From contig OX637297.1 of assembly GCA_951799445.1 (NCBI GenBank), positions 15,500,001 through 15,564,000 on the forward strand: DNA of 64,000 nt, in the 5' to 3' direction. Every line of letters starts with the position of its first letter. The first letter of the stretch is position 1. Shown piece after piece: positions 24,754-36,971 of the stretch. The position numbers and the translations under genes are program-made. The stretch comes from Pseudisothecium myosuroides. Taxonomy: Eukaryota; Streptophyta; Bryopsida; Hypnales; Lembophyllaceae. The notes below the pieces were generated by a model, which was given only the letters and a program-made list of their open reading frames with translations, did no database searches and was not told where the DNA came from.

Positions 24754-25434
24754 GTCGTGGGAACTCACGATCACACGGCAACGCAACATGAACAAGTGAA
24801 TCTAGTTATTGTCAACAAGAAGTGCGAAAGCCCAGACGCGATAGTGCGATCTCACGAGGGCCGTTCCAGAACCACTAGGAAGAAGCCAAGGCATCCAGGA
24901 AAACGTCGCAGAAGTTTAGAAGACATTAACCAAAGAACGTTCAGTACATCGTGGGATCCCACGACACTCTTGGCGCTCAATCATTTAAACCAGAGATCGC
25001 GGTATTCCAAGATCCTCCTAAGGGATCACATAGACCGCTACAGAAATACAAATGAAATAGTGGGTCAAACTGAATCACTCTGACGAGTCCCCGACATATT
25101 ATCAATCAATCGTGGGATCCCACGAATTCGGTATCATTTAAATTCCGGAAGAGTGTTTGTAAACCCCCCCGAGTAGGAGAACCTGGTGCCAACCGAAAAT
25201 GTGATCGTGAGATCCCACGATGCTTATACAAGATCGACGAGGAGTATGACGGTCATCGAAAAGTAAGGCACCTAGACGTACACCAGGAAGGCCACAGCCA
25301 AAGTTCAATCGATCGTGGGATCCCACGATGAAATGATAGAACATCCCTCGACTACCAGACCGCGATATCTCTATACTCGAAGACTGAGAGGTCTCGCCCA
25401 CGCTCAATACGTAGAGATCGTGGGATCCCACGAT
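24754..25434. repeat. 18-bp palindrome array upstream of gene A (seven sites)
   Basis: Sites start at 24754, 24840, 24948, 25109, 25204, 25312 and 25417; several are perfect ATCGTGGGATCCCACGAT. Distances are 86, 108, 161, 95, 108 and 105. The sequence between sites is unrelated. The array starts about 160 bases upstream of the gene A start codon, where its promoter should be. Confidence 0.9.
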
Positions 25435-26869
25435 GCTTACGTATGTTGGATATATACACGTATTCTACTATCGTAGACTAACGTATCTACAGAAGATCGT
25501 GAAATTAGGTTTCCTGTCACTGGTTTCATGACATTCGACACTCTATAACTATTCTCAGTTACTGTACAAAAATTCTCTACTTTTAAAGTGGATTTTGCTG
25601 TAATTCAGACTCCTGAACCTCCATGGGTACAATAAGAAACGTTCTTAGAAGTAGTTGAATTTGATGGCTGGGTTTTCCTCATGTAAGTCCGCCTAATTCC
25701 TAACGCAACCTAATTTCACTACTTTGTGAAGACGTTCTGACCGGTTGTCATCCACGTACAAGATTCTCATATCAACTTGCCCTCAGGGCAGTGCTGTCCC
25801 GCGATTCAAAAGAAACCTCGATGTCACCACAGCATGGTGATTCCTTAAGCACGTGAGTTTTTCGCAAAATGAGACCAATGCGCGAAGAAAATTATCGCAA
25901 ACTCCGTTTCACTTTCAATCTACGACATCCTCAATTTGTGATAGAGTGCAGTGGCGTCAATTCAACTACAAAATCCTCAACATTCGGAGTCGCATAACAC
26001 TTGCAAGGGATGCATTCTTACCTTGCAGCAATTGGCTCGGTCAGAACTTTGTGCGCCTCCACGCCCACTGTGTCGCCAACGCCAGCAGACACCCACTCGC
26101 CACTCTGCAGCCTGCTCCGCCTGTTCACGTGTGCAATCGAAAAGAGCAAGCTCCAGGTTCTTTTCGGGTTATGAACCAGGTGGCTGGTTGGAATTCTTCA
26201 GCTCTGAATTCCCGTCGCGAATTTTGAAATCACCAAGCAATCCTTGATTTCGAATGTTGGATGCGTTCTTGAATGCCGTGCCACAATCAACAACGGCTGG
26301 GGGGTACGTGCGATCCTTCACTTCGGAAGTTGATTGCATTCTCGAATTCCGCGCATCTCCGACTACAAGGAGGGAGGGCGTGGGGCTCTTGACTTTCTGA
26401 CTGGAACTTCGCAAATCCAGGCTTCACTGAAATTCCGATTCTTCATTGACATTTTGAAATTTGCCGCATTCAAGGATGGTATCGTTACACCGTTTTCTAG
26501 GAGTCAATGATGCTTTGACCAAAGCGGATCAAACTCTGAAGACTTTCACTTCACAAAATGTCACACACTTCCCCGATCAATACTCGGAATTCTTCCCCTA
26601 CACGACCTGATTATACGTATCCTACAGAAACGAACTGTACAAAATCTCGTGAACCCAAAAACTTGAGCACCTGAAACATGTGGAACATTGGTTCCCGCCA
26701 GGCCTCTTGTAGCTGGCGGTCTTGTATTCTTCTCTCTTTGCAATGAAATTCCTTTCATTTGTTTCAAAAAAAAAAAAAAACATGTGGAACACCTCACCTA
26801 CAAAAAGAATCAACAAAAATTTTGAACTCTCAGATGTTCATATTTGTTATTTTCTATTCCAATGAATGC

Positions 26870-27110
26870 AATCTTAGGGTCTAGGGTCCACAGTCATAGG
26901 GTCTACAGTCCACGGTTATAGGGTTTAGGGTACATGTTGTATTATAGTGTTCATGGTTTCAAGGTCATGGTTCTTCGTTTCAGGGTTCAGGGTTTCAAGG
27001 TTTAATAAGGTGTAGGGTATACAGTGGCAGCGCTTTACATTAACATTTTCAAGGTCTGCAGTTCATGGTTTACGGCTTTTAGGGTTTAGGGTATTATGAA
27101 AAATGAAAAT
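26870..27110. repeat. Degenerate telomere-like repeats
   Basis: Many diverged AGGGTTTA/TAGGGTCTA units (plant telomere type TTTAGGG) in one run, with an interior ACAGTCCACGGTT-like variation. Interstitial and decayed. Confidence 0.6.
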
Positions 27111-27352
27111 GATGCTAATATTTTTGTTTCCAATATTTTCGTCAATTAAGTTTACGTCATCTCAGACTGGGAACATATAAACTTAAAATTCAATCTAACT
27201 CAATATTGCTAATTAAAAATGTCAGTTAACAGATTGATTTCATATATAATTCTTGTTATGTAGTACAACATTCTATGGTTTAATATGGGACTTTACGGAT
27301 TAAACAATGATTGACACAATTTTTAATTCATCTAGGAATTTTTAAATAAAGC

Positions 27353-27513
27353 ACCAGGGGCTTTTTTGCGTTTCCCTCTCTCATTTTTCCCTGCGTAAAC
27401 GGCAATCCATGACTTCTCCTTGTGTCACAATCCGTTGACACAAGGAAAAGTCATAAGATTGCTGTTTACATAGGGGAAAGTGAGAGAGGGAAACGCAAAA
27501 AAGCCCCTTGTGA
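27353..27513. mobile_element. Foldback MITE
   Basis: Arms of about 75 bases are reverse complements with a short loop near 27,430; the outer end reads GGGGCTTTTTTGCGTTTCCC and its complement. Non-coding. Confidence 0.75.
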
Positions 27514-27578
27514 AGGACTTTGGATGTGCAATCATGATGGAACAAAGAACAAACTGAACCATTATTTATTTTGTATTT

Positions 27579-28623
27579 TAAAGTCCATGCTACATTTTTC
27601 CAAACTTACCACGTAACCTAAAAAGGTCCTCCTCTGCCTGCGGTTCATTCAAAGAACTCTCATTCCATAAATCATACATAAAACAGTACATGTCGGTATC
27701 AAAAAAAGAATGTATAAGTTCTTAATCTTTCGCTCATGAAGTCATGAGCAAGAAAAGTCCATGGTACGTTTTCCAAAATTGCGATACATATTACATGTCG
27801 ATTTAAAAACAAAAAATTGAAGTTGTAATTTAATATTAATATTTTTTTCATAAATTGAAGATCATTTCTGAATGTCCTTTGTTTGACATTTTTTTTTCAA
27901 TTTCCATTTTTTGCAAGTAATTCCAAGATCATGGGCGGCTGGGCTTGGTCACGTACTTTGGAGAACTGTCTCCAGATATGCTCCAAAACACAAGTAAATT
28001 AAGTAGATTAACACTTAGTATGCCCCTAAAACCGCGGGCAATCACGATCGCTCTTGTCCACATCTATTCATTGATCATTGCAAGACAATTAATATAGAAG
28101 ACAATAAGATAATTTAGATATTATTTCTTCATTACACATTTGCCAATCATGTTGATTGTATACATGAAAATGATTGCCTACGAGATGAATGAGAAAGAAT
28201 TATATAGGACAATCATCAACAATGTTCCCTGTACTTATGTAATTGTTACAGTCATTTCTATTTAATTAAATAATTTGGACTAATCATTTTCTAGAAAAAT
28301 GACACAAGTGCAAACTAGAAATCAAAGTTCATTATGTTAAAGGCATATTTAGCGGCTTGTAAAAAAATAATAATCATCGAAACCAAAGGTTAAACCTAGA
28401 AATCAATGTAGCAATCTATGAAATTAAACCGCTCATGATTCGTAACTAATGTTTGCATGGGCAGAGTATTTAAAATAGTAAAACTACATTTTTTTTTGTT
28501 AAAATTAACTCGTACAACATCATGCATGATTTATGGAATGAAGGGTCTTTGAACCGCAGGATCGAGGTGATTTTTTTAGGTTACGTGGTAAGTTTGGGAA
28601 AACGTAGCATGGACTTTTTCCGC
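27579..28623. repeat. Inverted repeat pair, ~97-bp arms
   Basis: Sequence 27,579-27,677 (containing AAACTTACCACGTAACCTAA and ATTCCATAAATCATAC) recurs inverted at 28,522-28,623. The roughly 850-base interior is AT-rich and non-coding. It is probably a non-autonomous DNA element. Confidence 0.65.
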
Positions 28624-29595
28624 TCATGACTCTTCACTTCATGAGCGGAGTATTTACAACTTGTACATTTTTTTTCCATACCAACATATATTATTCATGT
28701 ATGTTTTATTTTATTTATTAATAGCCTTGTTTGTGGATGGACGATGTGACTGTGAAAAAATTGTTTAGTTTCTTCATTTATCATGACAGAAATAAGTAAG
28801 CTTCTTGTAGTCCAGGTTGTCAATTGAAATTTATTTCAAACCGTTTCTGTACTCACTCCTAGTGAGAGTGACAGTTGTATAAGAAGATGTTTTCGTAGTG
28901 TCTGAATTCAAGAATTCTAATTTAGGAGCTGTATTAATTAAATTTTATTTATTTTTATTTATTTATTTGGTTGGTTTCCATGGAAAGTAGGGCTTCAATG
29001 AAACTTTAGTAATTTTTTGGCCTAACATGCTTAAACCCCTAGTATAGTATGATTGACCTTATGATTAAAGGTTTAATGTACGAATTGAATCATTTTTGGA
29101 ATTATATTCTATTATTTTGATTTTACTTAGGAAAACATTTAATTTTTTTTGGCAATAATATTTAATTCCATCACTCTTTGTTTTGCATTTTTTTCTTGAT
29201 TTCGAGTCTTGATATTTGAAATGTATAACTAACAAAGGAGTTGAAGACTTGGAGGTAACTATGGATGCAAAGTAGGAAGTTACCTCTGGAAAGTGTGCTA
29301 ATTAATTGAAGGTAGACAAAATAGTGAAACTAGGTTGCCTTATTTCAACAAAGTTACTTTATAAGCCATCAAAGTAAATAAACGTTTCTACAATTATTTT
29401 TATTTGTAGACATGGAGTTTCAAGAGTTCCAATAGCAACAATACTTAAATAAAGAATAGTGCATTCTTATAGAGAAACAAAAAAAATTTATGTAGTAATT
29501 ATCGAATGTCAAGAAATTAGTGAGGTGCAAGTGTGCGACCTAATTTCAGCATTTTGTGTAATGAGTGATTATTTAGCTTAAGACTTCTAGTCAAG

Positions 29596-29628
29596 CCCTC
29601 CTCATGATGTCAGTAATCATGAGGAGGG
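29596..29628. promoter_or_regulatory. Perfect 13-bp hairpin upstream of gene B
   Basis: CCCTCCTCATGAT and ATCATGAGGAGGG surround a 7-base loop. It sits about 450 bases before the first recognisable gene B exon at the start of a GC-rich stretch, so it could be a promoter-proximal site; role unproven. Confidence 0.5.
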
Positions 29629-30069
29629 TGGACAGTCATGACCTGCGCCGTCTTGCACCTGCAGCGCCACGTCAACAGACTCCCCCGCCAGTTTCCTCTC
29701 CTCTTGGTCTCCTTTCCTCCCCACGACGTCTACTTGCCACCCTTTTCTCCCGACGTCGTGTGCTTCTCCGTCTTCCTGATTTCGTGCACTTCTCCGCTTT
29801 CCTTCCTCGCGCGTTCATTCTGGTTGTTGCAGTCCGTGAGTTTGGTTGTCTGAAGCTTTGCATTTTGAGTGAGTTTGGTTGTCTGGAGGTTCTCTAGCTG
29901 ATTGGTTCCATTTTTGTTGGCGGTTCGTTGAACTTCTGTGCACGGAGCTGAGTGCGTCGAGGGACAATCGAGGAGCGTGTTTGAAATTTGCTGGCGGTTT
30001 ATTAGGCGTGTAGGTGCGCGGAGACCAACAGCGCTTGCTTGTGGTGGAGTGCGGTAGTGCGCGGAGCGT
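29629..30069 (+). other. GC-rich putative promoter/5' region of gene B
   Basis: The composition changes from AT-rich to GC-rich here, immediately before the first gene B exon. Overlapping frames exist on both strands but none is supported by homology with copy 3. A promoter or 5' UTR is the simplest reading. Confidence 0.35.
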
Positions 30070-31198
30070 TCCTTGGTGGAGGCGGTGCGCGAGAAGAAGG
30101 ACAAGGTGCTGGACTTCACCCGGCTCATCCAACAGGTTAGTTCGTCGTAGCCAAACTAGCATTTTTATTTTCTTCATGTGACTCCATTACTGTAGTGAGG
30201 TTCCATTTATTAGTTCTTCGTTGTCAAACTTTGATCGCATGGAGCTGCGCGTTTGCTGTGGAGTTCAGCTTCTAGGCTTGGAAAGAATTGATGATCCCAT
30301 TCAAGCTTGTAGATTGCATCATTCTAGTACATGGGTACAATGGATGTTTAGCACTCGCCTTCCTCGCAGCTGTAGGCTCTCCTCACGCATCGTAGTTCTC
30401 GATTCATATGAACTGTAGACCCTAAAATGCTAAGTAACCTTGATGTAGTTCACGAACTAGAGTTCAATGTATATGGACTGCTGTGAGTGTTTGAATTGAA
30501 GCAAAGTGAAGTAAGGAATGGGAATGTTGCTCCCAAAGAGGAATGGAGCGAAGAGTTCATTGTATATTATTTAGTTAGATAGTACTCGTTTGTAATTGAT
30601 ATTAGGAACATGGTTTGTGCAGGGATTTTATGACTATGATCAGACACGCTTGTTTTCTGTGCGATAGGCTACTTAGTCCGTCACTTTAGATTTAAGTTTA
30701 CCTTCTCTTCAATTAAATTCACTTGGCTAGTCATGAAGAAACACGTTAGGAGTTTGTGATTCTCAGTGAATGATTGAAGTTACAAGTTCTTCTGCATTTG
30801 AATTTCATGCAGCAGTCTTTTGAAGAGCGGAAGGGCATTTTTGTAGTAGCTGAAAACAAGGCCAGACTCGTGCAAGCGGAAGCTACGATGGCAGCAGGTC
30901 CATCCCAGCGTACAGCAAACCTCCCAGTTTGGAAGGACCCGTAAGTTACTTTGAACTATATTCTCATTACTTTCCGTTTCTTGCTTGCAATGTCTAGGTT
31001 ATAAACATTGCTAATAATTAGGGTATGGCTGTTTGCAATTGCATTGGTACGCACTTTGCTGAAAATGAAGGTAGTAGAGCCTCTATCATAGTCGCTGTTA
31101 TAAACATGGCTAAGAAATACAGTAGTACATATGCCGAGAAGAACACACGGTAATGAGTACGTGACCCTGTTACCGCGGATAGTGACCCTAAAACCGTG

Positions 31199-31868
31199 CA
31201 TTGTGAGATCCCACGACAGGGCAATCCCTGTGTAGATTTGAGCATCGTAGGACCCCTGATTTAAAACCCTAGCCGCCCACCACTACGCCGCCACCCAATT
31301 TTTAGGGTTTGTGGCCCATCGTGGGATCCCCCGATGATAAGATACGGAGACAAAAACTATACCCAGACCACATATTAGGCACAGACCAGGCAGCGGATTA
31401 GTAACCCATCGTGGGATCCCCCGATGGAGGTCAGTAAAGACCGTACCTGACCCAGACTTAACAATTAGAACACCTACTTAGAGAATTCAAGTACTAAACC
31501 GTCATGGGAAATCACGACGAGAGAGTCTAGCGTGGGTAGAAAAATTGAGATGCAGGTGCGTTAATAAATAGCGCTGATTATGTGAACAATCAATCGTGGG
31601 ATCCCACGACAGACAGTAGTTTCACAGATCATCACCGATCTCCTTCTAAGATATTTGAATATCCATTCCATGTTAAATAGTGCCGTCGTCATATGCCAGG
31701 ACGCCTTCTGTTAGTGAGTAGCGATGCAGTAACCTCCTTCCCACTACTGTCCATGAATTTAACCGATCGTGATATCCCACGACAACGGTAATTTGTAAAA
31801 CTAGATCATCAAAATGATCACAAAACCATTCCTTCTCTTCCATAACAGCCGTCGTGGGATCCCACGAC
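31199..31868. repeat. 18-bp palindrome array in gene B intron 2
   Basis: Clear sites at 31318, 31408, 31501, 31593, 31765 and 31851, with weaker ones at 31199 and 31243. Spacings among the clear sites are 90, 93, 92, 172 (2 x 86) and 86. All lie inside the intron between exon 30813-30940 and exon 31964-33623. Confidence 0.85.
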
Positions 31869-32964
31869 TAAGGATGAAATTTCAAGTTGACACGGGAATA
31901 CTATCGCACCACTATCTGCTCTATCGGACAATGTCGAAACTAACATCTCCTTTTGTGCTGCAGTGAAATGCAAGTGGACGAAGGTCCAGAAGAACTGACA
32001 CCAAGGAAGCTTTGTACCTTCATTGACTGTTACATTACGTCTTTGGAGTACACAGGCCCACATCCACCACAAGCCTTTTTTCGATGCGACGAGCAGATTA
32101 CAAATTGGGGAATCGCTTGGAAAGCAGAGAGTGACGGCTCCGTCATTATTCATCCCACGCTGGTGAATGGGACAATGGGGCACCTGACTGCCGGCCTGAG
32201 GGTACTAGAAATGAAGGGGCTTGACAACGACACAACACTCCTAGTTGTAGAGGAGAAGGTTCCCCTTTCCGGGGAGATCATAACGTTTGGTCTAATCCTG
32301 GACTACGCGAAGTTCAGCCTCACTCTGTGCGAGTCTGTGACTGCAAGGTCACATCTGATGTGCAAAGACACGTCTAAGCCTCGGTGGAAGCCTAAGGAGC
32401 TGAAGAACCAGTGGGACAAAATCCTGGAAGACTTACGAGATACGAACGCTCCCCCCCAAGCCGTGACAGCGGTTGCTCCCACGCCGTCCCTCAAAAAGAA
32501 GACCAGGAAGAGGAAGTCTGCAGTTGGTGCTCCCGGGGACGAAGTTGAAGCCGCAGCTGGGACATCCGGAAAGAAGAAAAAACCGGATACCCCACTCCCG
32601 CTTCACAGGGCTGTGGCTCTAGGGGAGGCAGACGTGAAGAAGATGACACCGAAAGAGATGAATGCGATGAGGACCTTGTACAAGAACTCCTTTGGTGGCC
32701 TGTACAAATGGGGCAGGAAACCAATCTGTGACAACAAAAAAGAGCTCATCTGCGTGCACTATGACTATCTGCACCAGGCACCTGTAGCACTGCTCGTGTA
32801 CAGGGGAATTCAGGCAGAGCGGCTTGATGCGCTGACGAGGAAGGCACGAATCACACCTGATTATGACTTGGAGAACAGAGTCATAACAGTGCTTCCCCTT
32901 AAAGCGGGACCCTACGGCCCGGCGAAGGTAGTGTCGCACTATGAAAAGCAAGCGCCGAAGAAAG

Positions 32965-33192
32965 AGATCTTCGAAAACCCAAAGACGCACTACTACATAA
33001 TAGGTAGCCAGCACACTGTCTAGGCATTCAAGGACCTGATTAGGCTTGGTGTGATTCCCGAGAAGGACAAGAAGCTCGCCTCCACCTTCAATATTTTACC
33101 TGTGTGGAGGGACAAAGATCACCACGGAGACCTAGTGCACTACTCGCGGGCGCTGAACCAGGATGTCGTTGGCGAACAGAAGGAGTAGAACT
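32965..33192 (+). other. ParB/Srx-like core of gene B, copy 2
   Basis: HYYIIGSQHTV-AFKDLIRLGV has the layout of the ParB N-terminal core (hydrophobic strand, G-x-[QE]H/R, then A in a helix). It is followed by ILPVWRDK and by HYSRALNQD. The copy-3 equivalent reads FFIINEQHSITAAKMLQ...ARII-SRDP...YNAANHIT. ParB cores bind palindromic sites and clamp on DNA; here this is an inference from motif layout only. TAG at 33021-33023 interrupts it. Confidence 0.45.
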
Positions 33193-33270
33193 TCACGAAG
33201 CAGCTGCTGAACGCGAGAATCAAATGGCGGAGTATGGGAAGTCCACAGCCAACACTATTGGGCAGACCAC

Positions 33271-33603
33271 CACTATAACAAAACTTGGTAAAAAAAAACC
33301 GCGCACAGATTTGACTACGGTTTTTTTATCCACATTTTTGTGCGCGTGCGCATAGTGGACAAATAGTGTTTTTTGTAGTTTTCCACTGCAATCTTTGGAA
33401 TTTGGAAGCATGTAATATACCATTGGGAAGGTATTTTTAAGACCTTTCCAATGGTATATTACATGCTTCCAAATTCCAAAAATTGCAGTGGGAAACTGCA
33501 AAAAACACTATTTGTCCACTACGCGCACGCGCACAAAAGCGTGGATAAGAAAACCGTAGTCAAATCTCTGCGCGGTTTTTTTTTACCAAGTTTTGTTATA
33601 GTG
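33271..33603. mobile_element. CACTA-like foldback MITE in gene B
   Basis: Starts CACTATAACAAAACTTGG and ends CCAAGTTTTGTTATAGTG; the whole 333 bp folds on itself with arms of about 150 bases. It is flanked by a 3-bp CAC duplication (33268-33270 and 33604-33606), as in the CACTA superfamily. Ignoring the insert and one CAC leaves the exon frame open to a GT donor at 33624. Confidence 0.85.
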
Positions 33604-33688
33604 CACACTCAGTAGAGTACAATGTAAGAATGCTGCCGGAGTTGACATATTTTTTTTTGGGGGTCATCAGAGTGCGCTCTACCTAACC

Positions 33689-34024
33689 ATCGTGGGATCT
33701 CCCGATGGTCCTGCACTACATCTCAGACCTTCATTACGTTAGAACCTCGTCTTAAAAATCCTGGTCTTAAAAATCCTGGTAAAACTAAATCCTGGCTTTG
33801 CCATACGGGGTAGTTCTACGTTAGAGTGCGGCAATCGTGATATCCCACGACTTTAACATATGAAATACCAGATAGCGCTAGTTTAGTTTTTTGTACTCGC
33901 GGTTCAGTGCGTGGTGTTTTCAAATTGTGTATGTAGGAGATAGTGGCTCATCGTGATATCTCACGATTGCCTGTTGCCTAAACGACTTGGTCGTGGTAAC
34001 TGACTGATCGTGGGATCGCACGAC
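33689..34024. repeat. 18-bp palindromes in gene B intron 3
   Basis: Four sites at 33689, 33834, 33950 and 34007 (ATCGTGGGATCTCCCGAT, ATCGTGATATCTCACGAT and others). All are within the intron 33624-34098. The equivalent intron of copy 3 (55,823-56,001) carries two sites of the other palindrome family. Confidence 0.85.
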
Positions 34025-36521
34025 TGTTTATTGGACTTCTTGTGTTCACGTGGTCTGTCTACGGATCGCGTACTAACTGTTACTCCTTTGTTGGGCAGGC
34101 GTTTCAGCCGTTGGTGGCAACAATATTTGCGGGAGCAAAGGCAAAAGACATCGCCGAACTGAGAATCCCTCTATTCTTCCTGGAGAATGACGCTGATGTT
34201 TAGAGATGGATCAAGATAGAGGAGAGATTCATGACAGGTCTCCTTCCTGACGCGGCGGGGCTGGTCGATGTATCCGGGAGTACGAATCGCAAACCGTTGG
34301 CGGCAAACGACTTCAAGACCCTTTACGGACTTAGACCGGAGGACATCAATTTCCTTGCGGATAAAGTCAAATCCCAAGTTGTTAGCATGAAGACCTCCAT
34401 CGCAAAGTCGAAATCACAGAGAGGTGGAAAACGCATTATCTCTCTTGCAGACGCCGGCGCCAAAATTCGGTTGGTCAGGGCGATGAAGAACGAACTCTTG
34501 TCACACTACAAGGGTCATCTGCTGCCGGCGAGGATGGTGGAGTACGAGCCTTACCCGGACTCTTTGTGGGTCGAGTTTGCGACGGAAGGAACATTCAGCA
34601 CGAGGATGTGGATATGTGGGTGAACAAGGCAATGGAAACCCCTGCTGGAAAAAAGTGGTTGCAGGACCGGACGAGAAATCTCAACAGGACGTTTGACCCA
34701 ACTGACCTTCCGCAGTCGGTGATCCATATGTGGGAGTCGTATTTCAAGCTGACGGCGGAGGAGGAATCGGTGCAGGCAAATGCACGTGGTTTTTCAGAGC
34801 ACTATCTCTGTAATACCATGGACGAAAGCAGCTGGGACATCAGCGCCACCTTGGCGGTAGGGGACGTCATAGCGTGGAGGGGTAAGAAGAAGCAGCACTT
34901 GTACATCTGGTTCATGTACGAGTCAACGTCCTGCGGGTGTCGCGCCAAAATTCTTGAAGAGCAGAAGTTGAAGAGACTCTTTGACGCTCTGAAGTACTAT
35001 GATCCGCAGGACCAGACAGTCGTAGCCCGCTCTGTCGCCGTTCTCCTCACAGATGCCGAAGGGTTCCACATGATTGTGGCTCACCTAGAGAAACGACGGA
35101 TGGAAGTCAAAGCTAGGTTGTGGGACTGGCACGTTGTAAGCTACATGGCAGGGCCCGAAGACTTCTTCCCTCAAGCTTTGGCCGGAGACGGGTACAATGT
35201 CTTTGTTGTCTTCATTTTTGGGCACAGCGAAGAGCACAACCGGTGGACTTGCTTCAAAAGCTTCTTCCCGGGATTTGGACCGCCTCACTCAGGTGTACAA
35301 GGCGGAAGATATGCCGGACGACTACCCTTACTGGCGTCGGCAGCAGATGCCATATTTGAAGATCAGCAGTGCGTTGATTCTATTCGAAGGACTAGCTTGC
35401 AGCGACTATGTCTTTGTCAATGTCAACGAGGGTCCGGAGTTCACATATCTGGGCTTGGTATGCACTACAACGATTGTCTTTTCTTTTGTTCTTCTGATAA
35501 TCTCAATTTTGATTTCGGGGATGTGAATGTCACTAATATCCGGCTGTTGTATTTCAGTATTTGGAAGGTGGTAAAGTGCTGGAAGTTGTAGATTCAGTGG
35601 AAGCTAAAACGTTAAGTCAGGTCTTCGCCAAGCAGATTTGGGACGACAAACATGCGCAGGCGGCACCCCTTCCTCTTCCGGAGGCCGAACACGAGGACGA
35701 GGAAGTTGAGAGTGATGATGAAGATGCTGTAGTTGAAGACATCACCCAACACAGACCGGGTTTAGGAACAAGGTCGGTTGAGCACCCTAAGGTTAGTGTG
35801 CATTATTTGCTGAACCATCGTGATATCTCCGGACGTTGGGTAGCGTATATCTCTCGCATGCGATTCTGGGAGGGCAAACTGAGCTCAAATGTGGTGGGAT
35901 ATTGCCTTTCTTGCAGGCGAAATCTCCGACTCCCTCCCCCCGGCGAGAGCAGCTGATTGATCTGCCAAGTACAGCGGAGGATGCTGACGAAGTTCCGGAA
36001 GTTCATTCGGCACAGGCGGAGCTGGAAGAGCTGACACAGCAGCATGAGAGTATTCCGGAGCCGTTACCAGCCGAAAAAATTGTAATTCCAATATCGAGCG
36101 GGTCGTCAGGCGAAGTGAATTCAGGGATCCAATTAACGGACCCAAGGATATCGAAGAGGAAGTCGCGTAAGAAGCCGGTCAAGGAACCTGATACAACAAA
36201 AGATACCGGAAGCACAAAGGCGCCCAAGCAAGCGCGGAAGACAGCAGGCAAAAATCGGAAGGGGGGGACCTCGAAGTGGACTCCAAGTAAGTCGTTGGTG
36301 CAGCGCAAACATTCGCCAACGAAGCCGACTGGGAGTCCAAATCCCGAAGCATCAGTTGCGGCAAACACGCTTCTGACTTGTGCCTTGGGACCGTTACCGT
36401 CGAAGTCTGACAAGTCGACTCAGCCGCAACAGAAGGATGAGCAGGCATCTCGTGCTTCAGGAGCTGACAGACAGCTACCGGACCTCGTTTTAATAACCCT
36501 GGGGGACACTCATCGACCAGC

Positions 36522-36971
36522 ATCGGGGGATCCCACGATGACGAACGAGTCACTGGTCAGGAGCGAGGAGGATGCAGCCAACCTCAGCGAGGGGAGGAAA
36601 GAGTTGAAGGGGGATGATGACCACCTCGTATCGGGGGATCCCACGATGACGCAAGAGTCTGATGTTGGGAGGCGGGACAGTGACTCCGGACCTAACCCGG
36701 AGAGGGAACACGTGGAGGGTAGCACTGGAAAACCTACATCGGGGGATCCCACGACGAGCCATGCATTACCTGTCCAGACTGAGTTAGTTGTCCCTCGATG
36801 TAGAGCAGGGAAGGATGACCGAGGCCGGACACCGGGACCTGAGGGATCGAGGGATCCTACGATCGCTGAAAAGTCAGTGGTTTTAACTCAACATGGCGAT
36901 CAGGCAGAGAGCGAGGGGGTTGAACACCAGGAGGGAGTGGTTGCATTGTCTTCGTCGGGGGATCCCACGAC
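36522..36971. repeat. Coding palindrome array with exact 108-bp period
   Basis: Five sites at 36522, 36630, 36738, 36846 and 36954, each exactly 108 bases apart, inside gene B exon 6. In frame they encode SGDPT-type pentapeptides every 36 residues (SGDPTMT, SGDPTMT, SGDPTTS, SRDPTIA, SGDPTTV), while the 31 residues between are not conserved. Only the palindrome is retained from the ancestral tandem unit. Confidence 0.9.

Larger units (their letters stand above)
25435..29595. other. Repeat-filled middle of copy 2
   Basis: No supported gene. Contents: a poly-A tract near 26,767, degenerate TTTAGGG-like repeats (26,870-27,110), a foldback (27,353-27,513) and an inverted repeat pair (27,579-27,677 with 28,522-28,623). 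The 18-bp palindromes are absent here but resume at 31.2 kb, so this block may be later insertions in the A-B intergenic region. Confidence 0.55.

Noticed and set aside
25138..25431. Minus-strand frame across the palindromes
   Set aside because: It arises because the palindromes themselves read open (GSHD repeats); no homologue in the other copies.
24754..25434. CRISPR-like look of regularly spaced short repeats
   Set aside because: The repeats are perfect palindromes of 18 bp with variable 70-140-bp gaps, occur in many places including introns and exons, and the DNA is eukaryotic.
26870..27110. True telomere
   Set aside because: The units are degenerate and internal, with unrelated sequence on both sides; a second such block lies at 46.5 kb.
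29604..30177. Frames on both strands in the GC-rich block before gene B
   Set aside because: Open frames are expected by chance at this GC content; they lack homology with copy 3.
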